From Ruminococcaceae bacterium UBA6845 (GTDB lineage Bacteria > Bacillota > Clostridia > Oscillospirales > Acutalibacteraceae): a stretch of DNA of 64,000 bases. Numbering within the stretch: the stretch's first letter is position 1; every line of letters starts with the position of its first letter. Both the position numbers and the translations under genes were made by a program. The stretch lies in NCBI GenBank assembly GCA_002449395.1, contig DKDP01000033.1, forward strand, positions 117,283 through 181,282. The letters run 5' to 3'. Shown one piece after another: positions 18,430-28,103 of the stretch. The notes under the pieces are model-generated. The model was not told the DNA's origin. It did not search any database and saw nothing but the letters and a program-made list of their open reading frames with translations.

Positions 18430-19551
18430 ATGAAATTTGTATGTGAAACATCAACTCTCTCACTTGCATGTCAGAATGTTCAGAGAGCGGTATCTTCAAA
18501 GTCATCTATTCCCGGCGCAGAGGGTATTCTTATCAAGACAACCGTGAACGGACTTTCTCTTACAGGATACGATCTTGAAATCGGCATAAATACAAACATT
18601 TATGCAAAGGTTGAGGAAGAGGGTGCGATTATCATTAACGCAAAGATTCTTTGTGAAATTCTTCGTAAAATTCCTAACCAGACTGTTTCATTTGATTCCG
18701 ATGAAAGAAACCTTGCCGTTATCAGAAGCGGAGATATTAAATATGAGATTATGGGCATTTCTGCCGACGAATATCCCGAGCTTCCGACTGTTCAGGGAGG
18801 ATTTTCAATCAATCTTAATAAAAAGCAGCTTGAGGAAATGGTTAAGCAGACAATTTTTGCAGTTGCCGTTACAGATACAAAGGTTGTTTATACGGGTATC
18901 AAATTTGAAATTTCCGATAATGAGCTTAAACTGATTGCTGTCGACGGTTTTAGAATGGCAATCAGAAAAGAGTTTATAGATTACAAGGGCGAGGATATGA
19001 CATTTATCGTTCCTGCAAAAACGATGAATGAAATTATCAAGATTTCAGTCGAAGAGGAAAATGAAGAAGAGACTGAAATTTCAATCGGCGTCGGAAAGCG
19101 TCATATTGTTTTTGAAGTAAACGGTTACAGCGTTATCTCACGCTTGCTTGAGGGCGAGTTTTTGAATTATAAGTCAACTATCCCGACTACCGCCCAGACA
19201 ACCGTTGAGGTTGACACAAGAAGCCTTATAGAGAGTATTGAACGTACTTCTCTTATTATCACCGACAGAACGAAGAGTCTGATTAACTGCGTTTTCGATA
19301 CGGATTTCATCAGAATTTCAAGTATAACCTCTCTCGGTACAGCCAGTGACAAGGTGAGCGCAGATGTTGACGGCAGCAGGGTAGAAATAGGCTTTAACAA
19401 TCGTTACTTTATAGAGGCTCTGAGAGCCTGTAACACCGACAGGGTAAAAATTATTCTTAACGGTGCGGTCTCTCCGATATTGATTCTGCCGACAGAGGGC
19501 GACAGCTTCACATTCCTTGTACTTCCCGTGAGGTTGAAGAAAAATGCTTAA
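18430..19551 (+). CDS. dnaN: DNA polymerase III beta subunit (sliding clamp)
   Basis: A 373-residue clamp with three domains. It begins MKFVCETSTLSLACQNVQRA and ends with the C-terminal clamp signature DSFTFLVLPVRL. The ring tethers polymerase and mismatch-repair proteins to DNA. TTGGAGGA precedes the ATG at normal distance. It overlaps the rlbA start by eight bases, and the order dnaN-rlbA-recF-remB is that of Bacillus, except that dnaA is replaced upstream by recR. Confidence 0.97.
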   Translation: MKFVCETSTLSLACQNVQRAVSSKSSIPGAEGILIKTTVNGLSLTGYDLEIGINTNIYAKVEEEGAIIINAKILCEILRKIPNQTVSFDSDERNLAVIRSGDIKYEIMGISADEYPELPTVQGGFSINLNKKQLEEMVKQTIFAVAVTDTKVVYTGIKFEISDNELKLIAVDGFRMAIRKEFIDYKGEDMTFIVPAKTMNEIIKISVEEENEEETEISIGVGKRHIVFEVNGYSVISRLLEGEFLNYKSTIPTTAQTTVEVDTRSLIESIERTSLIITDRTKSLINCVFDTDFIRISSITSLGTASDKVSADVDGSRVEIGFNNRYFIEALRACNTDRVKIILNGAVSPILILPTEGDSFTFLVLPVRLKKNA

Positions 19552-19795
19552 CAACAGAAAAATAAAACTTAAAATTAAAGAAAAAGAGATTATTCAAAAA
19601 CATATAGCAACCGAATTTATCCGTCTTGACGCCTTTTTAAAGCTGTGCGATGCGGTACAGTCGGGCGGTCACGCAAAGATTGTGATTCAGGACGGAGAAA
19701 TTAAGGTTAACGGTGAAATCTGCGAGCAGAGAGGAAAAAAACTTCGCATCGGAGATAAAGTCGAGTTTGAAAATAAAATTTATGAGATAATCTGA
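19544..19795 (+). CDS. rlbA: S4-domain RNA-binding protein (YaaA/RlbA)
   Basis: An 83-residue protein whose C-terminal ~60 residues are an S4 RNA-binding fold (IRLDAFLKLCDAVQSGGHAK, VNGEICEQRGKKLRIGDKVE). The conserved place between dnaN and recF identifies it as the YaaA/RlbA family, implicated in ribosome large-subunit assembly. It overlaps dnaN by eight bases, which indicates coupled translation. The charged first ~20 residues (KIKLKIKEKEI) are longer than in some relatives; a later start is possible. Confidence 0.88.
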   Translation: MLNNRKIKLKIKEKEIIQKHIATEFIRLDAFLKLCDAVQSGGHAKIVIQDGEIKVNGEICEQRGKKLRIGDKVEFENKIYEII

Positions 19796-19805
19796 GAAAT
19801 GCAAT

Positions 19806-20897
19806 ATGAACATTGAAAAAGCTGTTATAAAAAATTTCCGTAATATTGAAAATATGGAGCTTGAGCCGAGTAACGGAATTAATGTTATCTACGGCGAAAA
19901 CGGTCACGGAAAAACAAATATTATTGAAAGTTTTTGGCTTTTTACAGGATGTAACAGCTTCAGAACAAGGAAAAATATTGAGCTTATAAATAAAGATTCG
20001 GATTTTTCAGAGCTTTTTATTCAATTTTTTTCAAACAGCAGGGAACAGGACGCAAAGCTCATTATAAAAGATAAAAAGGAAGCATATTTAAACGGCATAA
20101 AACAGGTTTCACCGAGGAAATTTCTCGGTGAATTTCAAGCTGTTGTATTTTCTCCGTCCGTACTCTCGGTTATAAGAGACGGTCCGTCAGAAAAAAGAAA
20201 ATTTATTGACATTGCAATAAGTTTGATTAAACCGAATTATGCCGCTTTGCTTTCAAAATATAATAAAACGATTATTCAGCGAAATTCGTTATTAAAGCAG
20301 ATCGGCACCGAAAAAAAAGGTGAAGATCTTCTTTTTGTTTTTGATGAAGAGCTTGCAAGATGCGGCGGAAAAATTATTGATTACCGTCTTAAATATTTGA
20401 AAGATTTAAGCAGTGACGCTCCGAAGATTTATTCCGAAATTTCAAACGGCAGAGAAAAAATGAAAATTTCATATGTTAACTCAATGAAAGAAATCGGAAA
20501 AAATAATGTTGAATGGTCGGAGATTTTATATAAAAATCTTTCGGAAAATCACGAAAAGGATATTATGCGTCAGGCGACATCTTTCGGTCCGCATAAGGAT
20601 GATCTGGAAATTTTTCTTGATGATATGAATGTCAGAAATTACGGATCTCAGGGTCAGCAGCGATCCTGTGCACTCTCATTAAAAATCTGTGAAGCAACAA
20701 TATTAAAAAATGTATCCGGTGAACAGCCGATTGCTTTAATGGATGATGTAATGAGTGAACTTGACGAAAACAGACAGAAATATTTGATGAAATTTTTTGA
20801 CGGATGGCAGGTATTTGTTACCTGTTGCGATCCGTCACACAAAAGTAAAATTAATTCGGACAAAGTTTTTGAAATTTGCGACGGAAGGATAAAATAA
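19806..20897 (+). CDS. recF: DNA replication and repair protein RecF
   Basis: A 363-residue ABC/SMC-type ATPase with Walker A GENGHGKTNIIESFW, signature GSQGQQRSCALSLK and Walker B ALMDDVMSELD. It loads RecA at gaps together with RecR, whose gene is 1.6 kb upstream. It is ten bases beyond rlbA and two bases before remB, so one operon is likely. Its base composition is richer in A+T than the flanking metabolic genes. Confidence 0.96.
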   Translation: MNIEKAVIKNFRNIENMELEPSNGINVIYGENGHGKTNIIESFWLFTGCNSFRTRKNIELINKDSDFSELFIQFFSNSREQDAKLIIKDKKEAYLNGIKQVSPRKFLGEFQAVVFSPSVLSVIRDGPSEKRKFIDIAISLIKPNYAALLSKYNKTIIQRNSLLKQIGTEKKGEDLLFVFDEELARCGGKIIDYRLKYLKDLSSDAPKIYSEISNGREKMKISYVNSMKEIGKNNVEWSEILYKNLSENHEKDIMRQATSFGPHKDDLEIFLDDMNVRNYGSQGQQRSCALSLKICEATILKNVSGEQPIALMDDVMSELDENRQKYLMKFFDGWQVFVTCCDPSHKSKINSDKVFEICDGRIK

Positions 20898-20899
20898 TT

Positions 20900-21178
20900 A
20901 TGTTTCTTCATCTCGGACAGGATACGGTTATTATTGAGGACGACATAATAGGCATTTTTGATCTTGATACAACAACGGTTTCAAAGCCAACAAGAGACTA
21001 TTTGAAAACAATGCAAAATGGCGGAAATGTTGTCAATGTCAGCTACGATTTGCCAAAATCCTTTGTTATAACCTGTAAAAAAAATTCTAAGAAAAAGACT
21101 ATGTATATTTCTCCTATTTCAACCGCAACGTTGTTAAAACGATCGGAAAATGTCAATTATCTTAAAGATATAAAGTAA
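20900..21178 (+). CDS. remB: Extracellular matrix regulator RemB-like (DUF370)
   Basis: A 92-residue protein of the RemA/RemB family, from MFLHLGQDTVIIEDDIIGIF and SYDLPKSFVITCKKNSKK. The position straight after recF is that of YaaB (RemB) in Bacillus; RemA relatives bind DNA as ring-like oligomers and affect matrix genes. The ATG at 20900 gives the conserved MFLHLGQ start; the longer frame reaching into recF is rejected. gyrB, which normally follows, is absent and a patatin gene comes next. Confidence 0.85.
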   Translation: MFLHLGQDTVIIEDDIIGIFDLDTTTVSKPTRDYLKTMQNGGNVVNVSYDLPKSFVITCKKNSKKKTMYISPISTATLLKRSENVNYLKDIK

Positions 21179-21196
21179 CAAAAGGAGATGTATTAA

Positions 21197-22036
21197 TTGA
21201 AAACAGGTATTATAGACTGCGGCGGCGGGCTCAGAGGTATTTACGGCGCCGGAGTTTTTGATTACTGCCTTGACAATAATATTTCATTTGATGTTATAAT
21301 CGGAATTTCTGCCGGCAGTGCAAATCTTGCTTCTTTTTCTTCGGGGCAGCGCGGAAGAAATTATTATTTTTATCACGATTATCCTTTCAGAAAAGAGTAT
21401 ATGAGCGTTGATAATTTACTAAAGAAAAAGTATTATCTTGATCTTGATTATGTTTACGGAAAGCTCAGCAACAGCGATGGAGAAAATCCGTTTGATTTTG
21501 ATAATTTTAAAAAAAATAAGTCTGAAAAATATATCATTGCAACCGATGCACAAACGGGAGAAGCAAAATATTTCGACGCAAATAAAATGGATAAAAATAA
21601 TTATTGGTTCTTAAAAGCATCGTCCTGTATTCCGGTTGTTTGTTCTCCTGCTATTGAAGATAATCAAAGATATTTTGACGGCGGAATAAGCGACCCGATT
21701 CCGATTGATTTTGCAATTGAAAAGGGATGTGAAAAAATTATAATTATTTGGACAAAGCCTATTGAAGATATCGGCAGTTTTAAACTTGATGAATTTGCAG
21801 GACAGGCGATGAAAAATAAATTTCCGAATGTTTCAAAGAAACTTATTAACAGAAAGAAAAAAGTTGAAGACTCTTTGAACTATGCAAAACAGCTCAGCAG
21901 AGACGGAAAGGTTTTGATTATCAGCCCGGAGACAATCGGAAAAATGAGCACTCTTACAAAGGATAAAGATGCCTTGGACAGACTTTATAAAATAGGTTAT
22001 TCCGATGCAAGAAAAATAAAAGATTTTTTGAAATAA
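21197..22036 (+). CDS. Patatin-like phospholipase
   Basis: A 279-residue protein with the three patatin landmarks: oxyanion loop DCGGGLRGIYGAGVFDY, nucleophile elbow GISAGSA, and the catalytic Asp in YFDGGISDPIP. This is the bacterial group of about 280-300 residues that hydrolyses acyl esters of lipids. The start is TTG at 21197 with AAAGGAGATG (21181-21189) at correct spacing; no ATG fits. No signal peptide. It occupies the place of gyrB after remB and is AT-rich like recF. Confidence 0.9.
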   Translation: MKTGIIDCGGGLRGIYGAGVFDYCLDNNISFDVIIGISAGSANLASFSSGQRGRNYYFYHDYPFRKEYMSVDNLLKKKYYLDLDYVYGKLSNSDGENPFDFDNFKKNKSEKYIIATDAQTGEAKYFDANKMDKNNYWFLKASSCIPVVCSPAIEDNQRYFDGGISDPIPIDFAIEKGCEKIIIIWTKPIEDIGSFKLDEFAGQAMKNKFPNVSKKLINRKKKVEDSLNYAKQLSRDGKVLIISPETIGKMSTLTKDKDALDRLYKIGYSDARKIKDFLK

Positions 22037-22054
22037 AATTTGCAGAATTAATTT

Positions 22055-22108
22055 TGGCGCCCCTTTAGAGGAGCTGGCACGATCTTGTGTCGTGACTGAG
22101 GTGTTTTG
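22055..22108. repeat. Dispersed intergenic repeat, copy D
   Basis: GCGCCCCTTTAGAGGAGCTG followed by a small hairpin (GGCACGA..TCGTGAC) and TGAGGTG. Related to the copy at 60230-60290, sharing the CCCTTTAG-AGGAG(C/A)-GGC plan. It sits just after the patatin stop. Confidence 0.65.
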
Positions 22109-22129
22109 TTAAATGTCTAATAAATCTTG

Positions 22130-22196
22130 CTTTGAGCGTGGGCTCCTCCTCCGGGGGAGCTGTCGGCGAAGCCGATTGAGGGAGTAAGGATTTATC
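22130..22196 (-). repeat. Dispersed intergenic repeat, copy B
   Basis: Inverted relative of the copy at 6121-6195, with 35 consecutive identical bases and the same CCTTACTCCCTCA arm. The variable hairpin between the two constant parts differs (GGCTTCGCC here). Confidence 0.8.
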
Positions 22197-22202
22197 AGAC
22201 TT

Positions 22203-22250
22203 TAACCCCTCCGTTTCGCTCCGCTCAACACCTCCCCTGCAAGGGAGGCA
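22203..22250. repeat. Dispersed intergenic repeat, copy E
   Basis: AACCCCTCCGTTTCGCTCCG then CACCTCCCCTGCAAGGGAGG. The CTGCAAGGGAG end also occurs at 37718-37729. Together with copies B and D it fills most of the gap between the patatin and fba; nothing coding is seen in 22037-22374. Confidence 0.6.
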
Positions 22251-22321
22251 AGAATAATCTCCATTGAAATTTTAAATTATTTAATTTTAACAAATCCGCA
22301 AGTATAAAAATTAGTAAATAA

Positions 22322-22358
22322 TAAAAAAACAGCCCTTTACTGAAATGTAAAGAGCTGT
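22322..22358 (-). terminator. Rho-independent terminator of fba
   Basis: Stem CAGCTCTTTAC / GTAAAGGGCTG (minus strand) followed by seven T residues, 17 bases beyond the fba stop. Confidence 0.9.
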
Positions 22359-22374
22359 AATTTTTATAATTCGA

Positions 22375-23310
22375 TTATGCCTTGCCTGCGCAGCCGAGAA
22401 CTGTGTTGATCTTATGCTCAACCATTCCTTCAATTGCGTCACGAGCGGGCTTAAGATACTGACGGGGATCGAAATCGCTCGGATGCTCAACAAAGTGCTT
22501 TCTGATAGCTGCTGTCATTGCAAGACGAAGATCGGAGTCGATGTTGATCTTGCAGACTGCCATTGTTGCTGCCTGACGGAGCATATCCTCAGGAATACCG
22601 ATTGCGTCCGGCATACTTCCGCCGTACTTATTGATTTCCTCAACAAACTCGGGGATGACCGAAGATGCACCGTGGAGAACGATCGGGAATCCCGGAAGTC
22701 TCTTTGATACTTCTTCAAGAATATCAAAACGAAGCTGCGGCTTCTGACCGGGCTTGAACTTGTATGCACCGTGGCTTGTGCCGATAGCGATAGCAAGTGA
22801 ATCAACACCTGTACGCTTTACGAAATCCTCAACCTGATCGGGATTTGTATAAGATGCGTCCTCAGCATTAACGCTGACTTCATCCTCAACGCCTGCAAGC
22901 TGTCCAAGCTCACCCTCAACAACAACGCCGTGAGCGTGTGCGTAGTCAACAACCTTCTTTGTAAGTGCAACGTTCTCTTCATAAGGAAGTGAAGAACCGT
23001 CGATCATAACGGAAGTAAATCCGCCGTCAATACAAGCCTTACAGGTCTCAAAATCCGGACCGTGATCAAGATGAAGTGCGATCGGGAGACCTGACTCCTC
23101 AACAGCAGCCTCAACAAGTTTAACAAGATAAAGATGATTAGCATATGCGCGTGCGCCCTTTGAAACCTGGAGAATAAGGGGAGCATTGAGCTTCTTTCCT
23201 GCTGCAACGATACCCTGGATGATCTCCATATTGTTTACGTTGAATGCGCCGACAGCGTAACCGCCTTCATAAGCGTCTTTGAACATTTTTGTAGTTGTTA
23301 CAAGTGGCAT
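22375..23310 (-). CDS. fba: Class II fructose-bisphosphate aldolase
   Basis: A 311-residue class IIB aldolase. The zinc-binding and catalytic blocks are visible: HLDHGPDFETC, EGELGQLAG, GTSHGAYKF and VLHGASSVI, and the substrate loop CKINIDSDLRLA. It splits fructose 1,6-bisphosphate in glycolysis. The start is the ATG of MPLVTTTKMF at 23310 with GGAGTG upstream. It has its own promoter (23342-23369) and terminator, so it is a single-gene unit. Confidence 0.95.
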   Translation of the reverse strand: MPLVTTTKMFKDAYEGGYAVGAFNVNNMEIIQGIVAAGKKLNAPLILQVSKGARAYANHLYLVKLVEAAVEESGLPIALHLDHGPDFETCKACIDGGFTSVMIDGSSLPYEENVALTKKVVDYAHAHGVVVEGELGQLAGVEDEVSVNAEDASYTNPDQVEDFVKRTGVDSLAIAIGTSHGAYKFKPGQKPQLRFDILEEVSKRLPGFPIVLHGASSVIPEFVEEINKYGGSMPDAIGIPEDMLRQAATMAVCKINIDSDLRLAMTAAIRKHFVEHPSDFDPRQYLKPARDAIEGMVEHKINTVLGCAGKA

Positions 23311-23341
23311 AAAAAACACTCCTTTATTTTATTACAGGATA

Positions 23342-23369
23342 ATTATATCATTTTTATCCTTTTTGTCAA
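23342..23369 (-). promoter_or_regulatory. Sigma-A promoter of fba
   Basis: On the minus strand TTGACA, 16-base spacer, TATAAT, about 32 bases ahead of the fba start. Confidence 0.85.
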
Positions 23370-23400
23370 TGTGATTTGATATTTTTTTAACGTTCGTTAA

Positions 23401-24669
<1,269 letters not shown>

Positions 24670-24688
24670 TTATATCACTCCAATATTA

Positions 24689-25549
24689 TTATTTACCGTA
24701 ATTTTCGAGTTTCATCGCAAGACTTTCAAGATCGTCCTTGTCAAAAAATTCAATTTCTAGCAAGCCTGCGTCCCTCTTTGATTCTTTTATTTTAACCTTT
24801 CTGCCAAGGTTTTCAACAAGAGCAAGCTCAACCTCGCTAAAAAACTTATCTCTTTTTTGTTGCTTTGGAATTTTAGGAGTTTTCTTGGAATTTTTAACCA
24901 TTGTTTCAACTTCACGAACAGAAAGATCCTCTTTAACAATCAGCTTTGCTGTTTGAATAATCATATCTTCACTGTCAAATCCGAGCAAAGCTCTTGCGTG
25001 ACCTGGAGAAATGAGATTATTTTTTACCATCTCTTGAACTTCATCTGGAAGTTTCAGAAGTCTGAGTGCATTTGCGACGGCTGGACGTGATTTTCCAACC
25101 TTTTCTGCCGCTTGCTCCTGCGTAATGCCGAGCTCATCCATCATATAGCGGTATCCGAGTGCCTCTTCGAGCGGATTCAAGTCCTCGCGCTGGAGGTTTT
25201 CAATCATCGCTATTTCAATAACTTCTTCGTCGCTGAGCTCCTTAATTACAACGGGAACCTCAGTCAATCCTGCAATTCTTGCGGCTCTCCAGCGTCTTTC
25301 ACCTGCGACAAGCTGATATGCACCGTTTGCAAGCGGACGAACAACAAGAGGCTGAAGAACACCGTGCTGTTCAATGCTTTCGGCAAGCTCCGATAAAGCC
25401 TTTTCGTCAAAATCCTTTCTCGGTTGATCGTGGTTAGGCTCAATCTCCATTATGCGGAGCTTATTTACAGACGGATTTATCTCATCAACGGAGTTGTCGG
25501 CAAAAAGTGAATCAAGCCCCCTGCCGAGACCTCCTAATTTTTTTGCCAT
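24689..25549 (-). CDS. parB: Chromosome partitioning protein ParB (Spo0J)
   Basis: A 286-residue ParB with the CTP-binding N-domain (QPRKDF, GERRWRAARIAG, ENLQREDLNPLEEA), the helix-turn-helix that reads parS (GITQEQAAEKVGKSRPAVAN) and a C-terminal dimer domain. It starts MAKKLGGLGRGLDSLF, as Spo0J proteins do. It loads on parS and spreads as a CTP-dependent clamp. It abuts parA with no gap. Two perfect parS sites lie 0.9 and 2.9 kb away. Confidence 0.96.
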   Translation of the reverse strand: MAKKLGGLGRGLDSLFADNSVDEINPSVNKLRIMEIEPNHDQPRKDFDEKALSELAESIEQHGVLQPLVVRPLANGAYQLVAGERRWRAARIAGLTEVPVVIKELSDEEVIEIAMIENLQREDLNPLEEALGYRYMMDELGITQEQAAEKVGKSRPAVANALRLLKLPDEVQEMVKNNLISPGHARALLGFDSEDMIIQTAKLIVKEDLSVREVETMVKNSKKTPKIPKQQKRDKFFSEVELALVENLGRKVKIKESKRDAGLLEIEFFDKDDLESLAMKLENYGK

Positions 25550-26326
25550 TTACATTACCTCCTTACCGTTTAATTTTAAAAATTCATCGGCAAGTGCGTC
25601 ATAAGCAATTGCACCCTTTGAACTTTTATCATAATAGTGTATCGGTAATCCGTAGCTCGGCGCCTCGGAGAGCTTAACATTTCTCGGAATAGCCGTTGAA
25701 TATACCTTTTTAGGGAAGAACCTTTTCAGCTCCCCGACAACCTGCTGAGTAAGGTTTAACCTGCCGTCATACATTGTAAGGAGTACGCCCTCCATATCAA
25801 TGTGCGGATTATAGAGCCTTTTAACCTGACGGATTGTAGACATAAGCTGTGAAAGACCCTCGAGCGCATAGTATTCGCATTGAATCGGGACAAGAACAGT
25901 ATCAGCCGAACAAAGAGCATTAAGAGTTATAAGACCGAGCGATGGCGGACAATCAAGAAAAATAAAATCAAAATCTGCCTTTATCGGGGCAATTGCATTC
26001 TTAATTTTACTCTCACGACGCTGCATATCAACAAGTTCAAGTTCAGCGCCTGCAAGATTCATATTTGAGGGCAAAACCCAAAGATTATCAAACTTTGTTT
26101 TTATCATTGCCTTTTCAATCGGCAATGAATTGACAATTACATCGTATGATGATGTTTCAAGCTCTCTTTTATTAACTCCGAGACCGCTTGTTGCATTGCC
26201 CTGTGGGTCTATATCCATAAGCAGGACTCGCTGCCCTTTTAAAGCTACCGATGCGGCAAGATTAACCGTTGAAGTTGTCTTTCCGACGCCTCCTTTTTGG
26301 TTAACAACCGCAATTACTTTTGCCAT
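25550..26326 (-). CDS. parA: Chromosome partitioning ATPase ParA (Soj)
   Basis: A 258-residue deviant Walker ATPase: NQKGGVGKTTSTVNLAASVA, IDPQGNATSGLG and LDCPPSLGLITLNAL. It binds DNA in its ATP form and is stimulated by ParB. It starts at the ATG of MAKVIAVVNQ. The gene is directly followed by parB and preceded by a parS site at 26421. Confidence 0.96.
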   Translation of the reverse strand: MAKVIAVVNQKGGVGKTTSTVNLAASVALKGQRVLLMDIDPQGNATSGLGVNKRELETSSYDVIVNSLPIEKAMIKTKFDNLWVLPSNMNLAGAELELVDMQRRESKIKNAIAPIKADFDFIFLDCPPSLGLITLNALCSADTVLVPIQCEYYALEGLSQLMSTIRQVKRLYNPHIDMEGVLLTMYDGRLNLTQQVVGELKRFFPKKVYSTAIPRNVKLSEAPSYGLPIHYYDKSSKGAIAYDALADEFLKLNGKEVM

Positions 26327-26420
26327 ATATTCACTTCCTCTTATTTTCTCTGTAAATTATATCACAACTGTGTATAAAAGAAAAGTGGTAAATAAAAAAT
26401 ATCTTTTGTTTTACAATCAA

Positions 26421-26436
26421 TGTTTCACGTGAAACA
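26421..26436. promoter_or_regulatory. parS site 1
   Basis: TGTTTCACGTGAAACA, a perfect 16-base match to the bacterial parS consensus, in the gap between parA and the second ParB gene. Confidence 0.97.
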
Positions 26437-26458
26437 AAGAAAGACGGGTCTCCCCGCC

Positions 26459-27283
26459 TCATTTGTTTTCAATATTATTAGGTTTATTTATCTTAACAAC
26501 ATATTCTATGTAATTTTCGGTTTCATTCTTAGTCGCAGAAGCATTTATACCGCTTTTTCGCATTGTACTGACTGCGTGATTAAGTGTGTTAATAAAAATT
26601 CTTACATCTTTAAATACCATAACTTTTTTGCCCTTTTTCTCTTTTTCAGGCTCTTTGCTGAGCATATCCGTAATTAATTGCTCCGTTGCATTGACGGTCA
26701 GTCCCTGTTCAACAATTGAATCAAGCGCCTGTTCCATCATTGAAACACTCGGCAACCTTAAAAGTGCACGTGCGTGACGTTCTGTTAAACCGTAAAGCAT
26801 AACACTGTAACGTATCTCGTCGGGCAAACGAAGTATTCTCAGCTTATTTGACAAAGCGGACTGTGATTTGCCGAGCTTTCGTGCAACCTCTTCCTGGCTG
26901 AAACCGAAACCCTTAATTAATCGTTCAATTGCCATTGCTTCCTCAAAAAAATGCAGATTTTCACGCTGAAGATTTTCAATAACAGCGAGCATTGCCGACC
27001 TTTCCTCGTCAACATCAACCACAATGGACGGAATCGCCGACAATCCTGCCATTTTACAGGCTCTAAGTCTGCGTTCACCGGAAATCAGCTCATATTTGCC
27101 GTTATCCTTTTTTCGGACGGTAATTGGCTGAAGTAATCCATTATAGTGTATACTTTCTGCCAATCCCTCAAGATCATCCCAGTTAAAGCTCTTTCTCGGC
27201 TGATGAGGATTCGGCTGAATCAGCCTTGCAGGAATCAGCAAAACCTCGTTGCTTTTCTTATATTTAGTTTGGCTTTTGAGCAT
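26459..27283 (-). CDS. noc: Second ParB-family protein (Noc-like)
   Basis: A 274-residue ParB paralogue: QPNPHQPRKSF, GERRLRACKMAG, ENLQRENLHFFEEA and helix-turn-helix FSQEEVARKLGKSQSALSN. Its place between parA and rsmG is that of noc in Bacillus, where the protein keeps division away from the nucleoid. Its N-terminus (MLKSQTKYKKSNEVLLIPA) is basic, and Noc uses such a region for membrane contact, but the amphipathic helix is not obvious here. AAGGAGG lies upstream. It could equally be a second parS-binding ParB. Confidence 0.85.
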   Translation of the reverse strand: MLKSQTKYKKSNEVLLIPARLIQPNPHQPRKSFNWDDLEGLAESIHYNGLLQPITVRKKDNGKYELISGERRLRACKMAGLSAIPSIVVDVDEERSAMLAVIENLQRENLHFFEEAMAIERLIKGFGFSQEEVARKLGKSQSALSNKLRILRLPDEIRYSVMLYGLTERHARALLRLPSVSMMEQALDSIVEQGLTVNATEQLITDMLSKEPEKEKKGKKVMVFKDVRIFINTLNHAVSTMRKSGINASATKNETENYIEYVVKINKPNNIENK

Positions 27284-27389
27284 AAAAAGACCTCCTTATG
27301 CGTACCACAAAAATACTGTAACACGACAAAAGAAGGTTGTCCAATGTTTTTCATTGACCGTATATTTTATATTTCTATCTGTTTTTCGC

Positions 27390-28103
27390 TTATGAGAGCG
27401 GTTTTTTTGATATTTGTGCCGAAGCACGTGGATATTTTGGCGGAGTTTGCGATATTTTTTTTGTGATAATTACATATCTTTCACCGCAATTCTCAATGTT
27501 AAGCTCTTTGATTTCATTAATTTTTCCGCCGAGGCGATTAATTGCACCCTTGGCGGCAGTTACCTCTTCATCGGTTTTTGCTGATTTCATCGGAGCAAAA
27601 ACACCGCCGACTTTAACAAACGGCATACAATATTCACTCAATGTATTCAGATTTGCAACGGCTCTTGCTGTGACAAGATCATATTTTTCACGAAAATAAG
27701 GATCTCTTCCTGCAAGTTCAGCTCGCATATGAACAATTTCCGCATCAAGTCCGATTTTTTCAAGAACATTTGAAATGAACACAAGTCTTTTATTTGTTCC
27801 GTCAAGAAGAGTTATTTTAAGATCGGGACGTGCAATAAGCAAAACAACACCCGGAAAACCCGCTCCCGTGCCGACGTCAATTACTTTAGCGTTTTCTTTA
27901 AGCTCAACGCAAGTCAAAAGTGAAAGAGAATCAACAAAATGCTTATAGACAATTTCATCAGGATCTGTTATTGCGGTTAGATTGAGAGTTTTATTTGTTT
28001 CAACAAGCATTTCAGCATATTCATCAAGTCTGCTGAGCGCCGTTTCATCGAGTATAACTCCTATTTTATCTGCTTCACTTTTTAAAAGTGCTTTATTTAT
28101 CAT
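27390..28103 (-). CDS. rsmG: 16S rRNA m7G527 methyltransferase RsmG
   Basis: A 237-residue SAM-dependent methyltransferase with LNLTAITDPDEIVYKHFVDS and the SAM loop VIDVGTGAGFPGVVL, then TARAVANLNTLSEYC. It methylates G527 of 16S rRNA. The ATG at 28103 (MINKALL) has AAGGAG seven bases ahead and overlaps the mnmG stop by 11 bases; an upstream TTG is rejected because it covers that ribosome site. The C-terminal tail (TPPKYPRASAQISKKPLS) extends beyond the usual end. Confidence 0.95.
   Translation of the reverse strand: MINKALLKSEADKIGVILDETALSRLDEYAEMLVETNKTLNLTAITDPDEIVYKHFVDSLSLLTCVELKENAKVIDVGTGAGFPGVVLLIARPDLKITLLDGTNKRLVFISNVLEKIGLDAEIVHMRAELAGRDPYFREKYDLVTARAVANLNTLSEYCMPFVKVGGVFAPMKSAKTDEEVTAAKGAINRLGGKINEIKELNIENCGERYVIITKKISQTPPKYPRASAQISKKPLS

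Noticed and set aside
24670..24688. T-box leader before serS
   Set aside because: Only 19 bases separate parB and serS; no specifier or antiterminator structure can fit.
26420..26677. Frame beginning at the parS site, opposite to noc
   Set aside because: Antisense to the well-supported noc-like gene, no ribosome site; the open frame is due to parS and codon bias.
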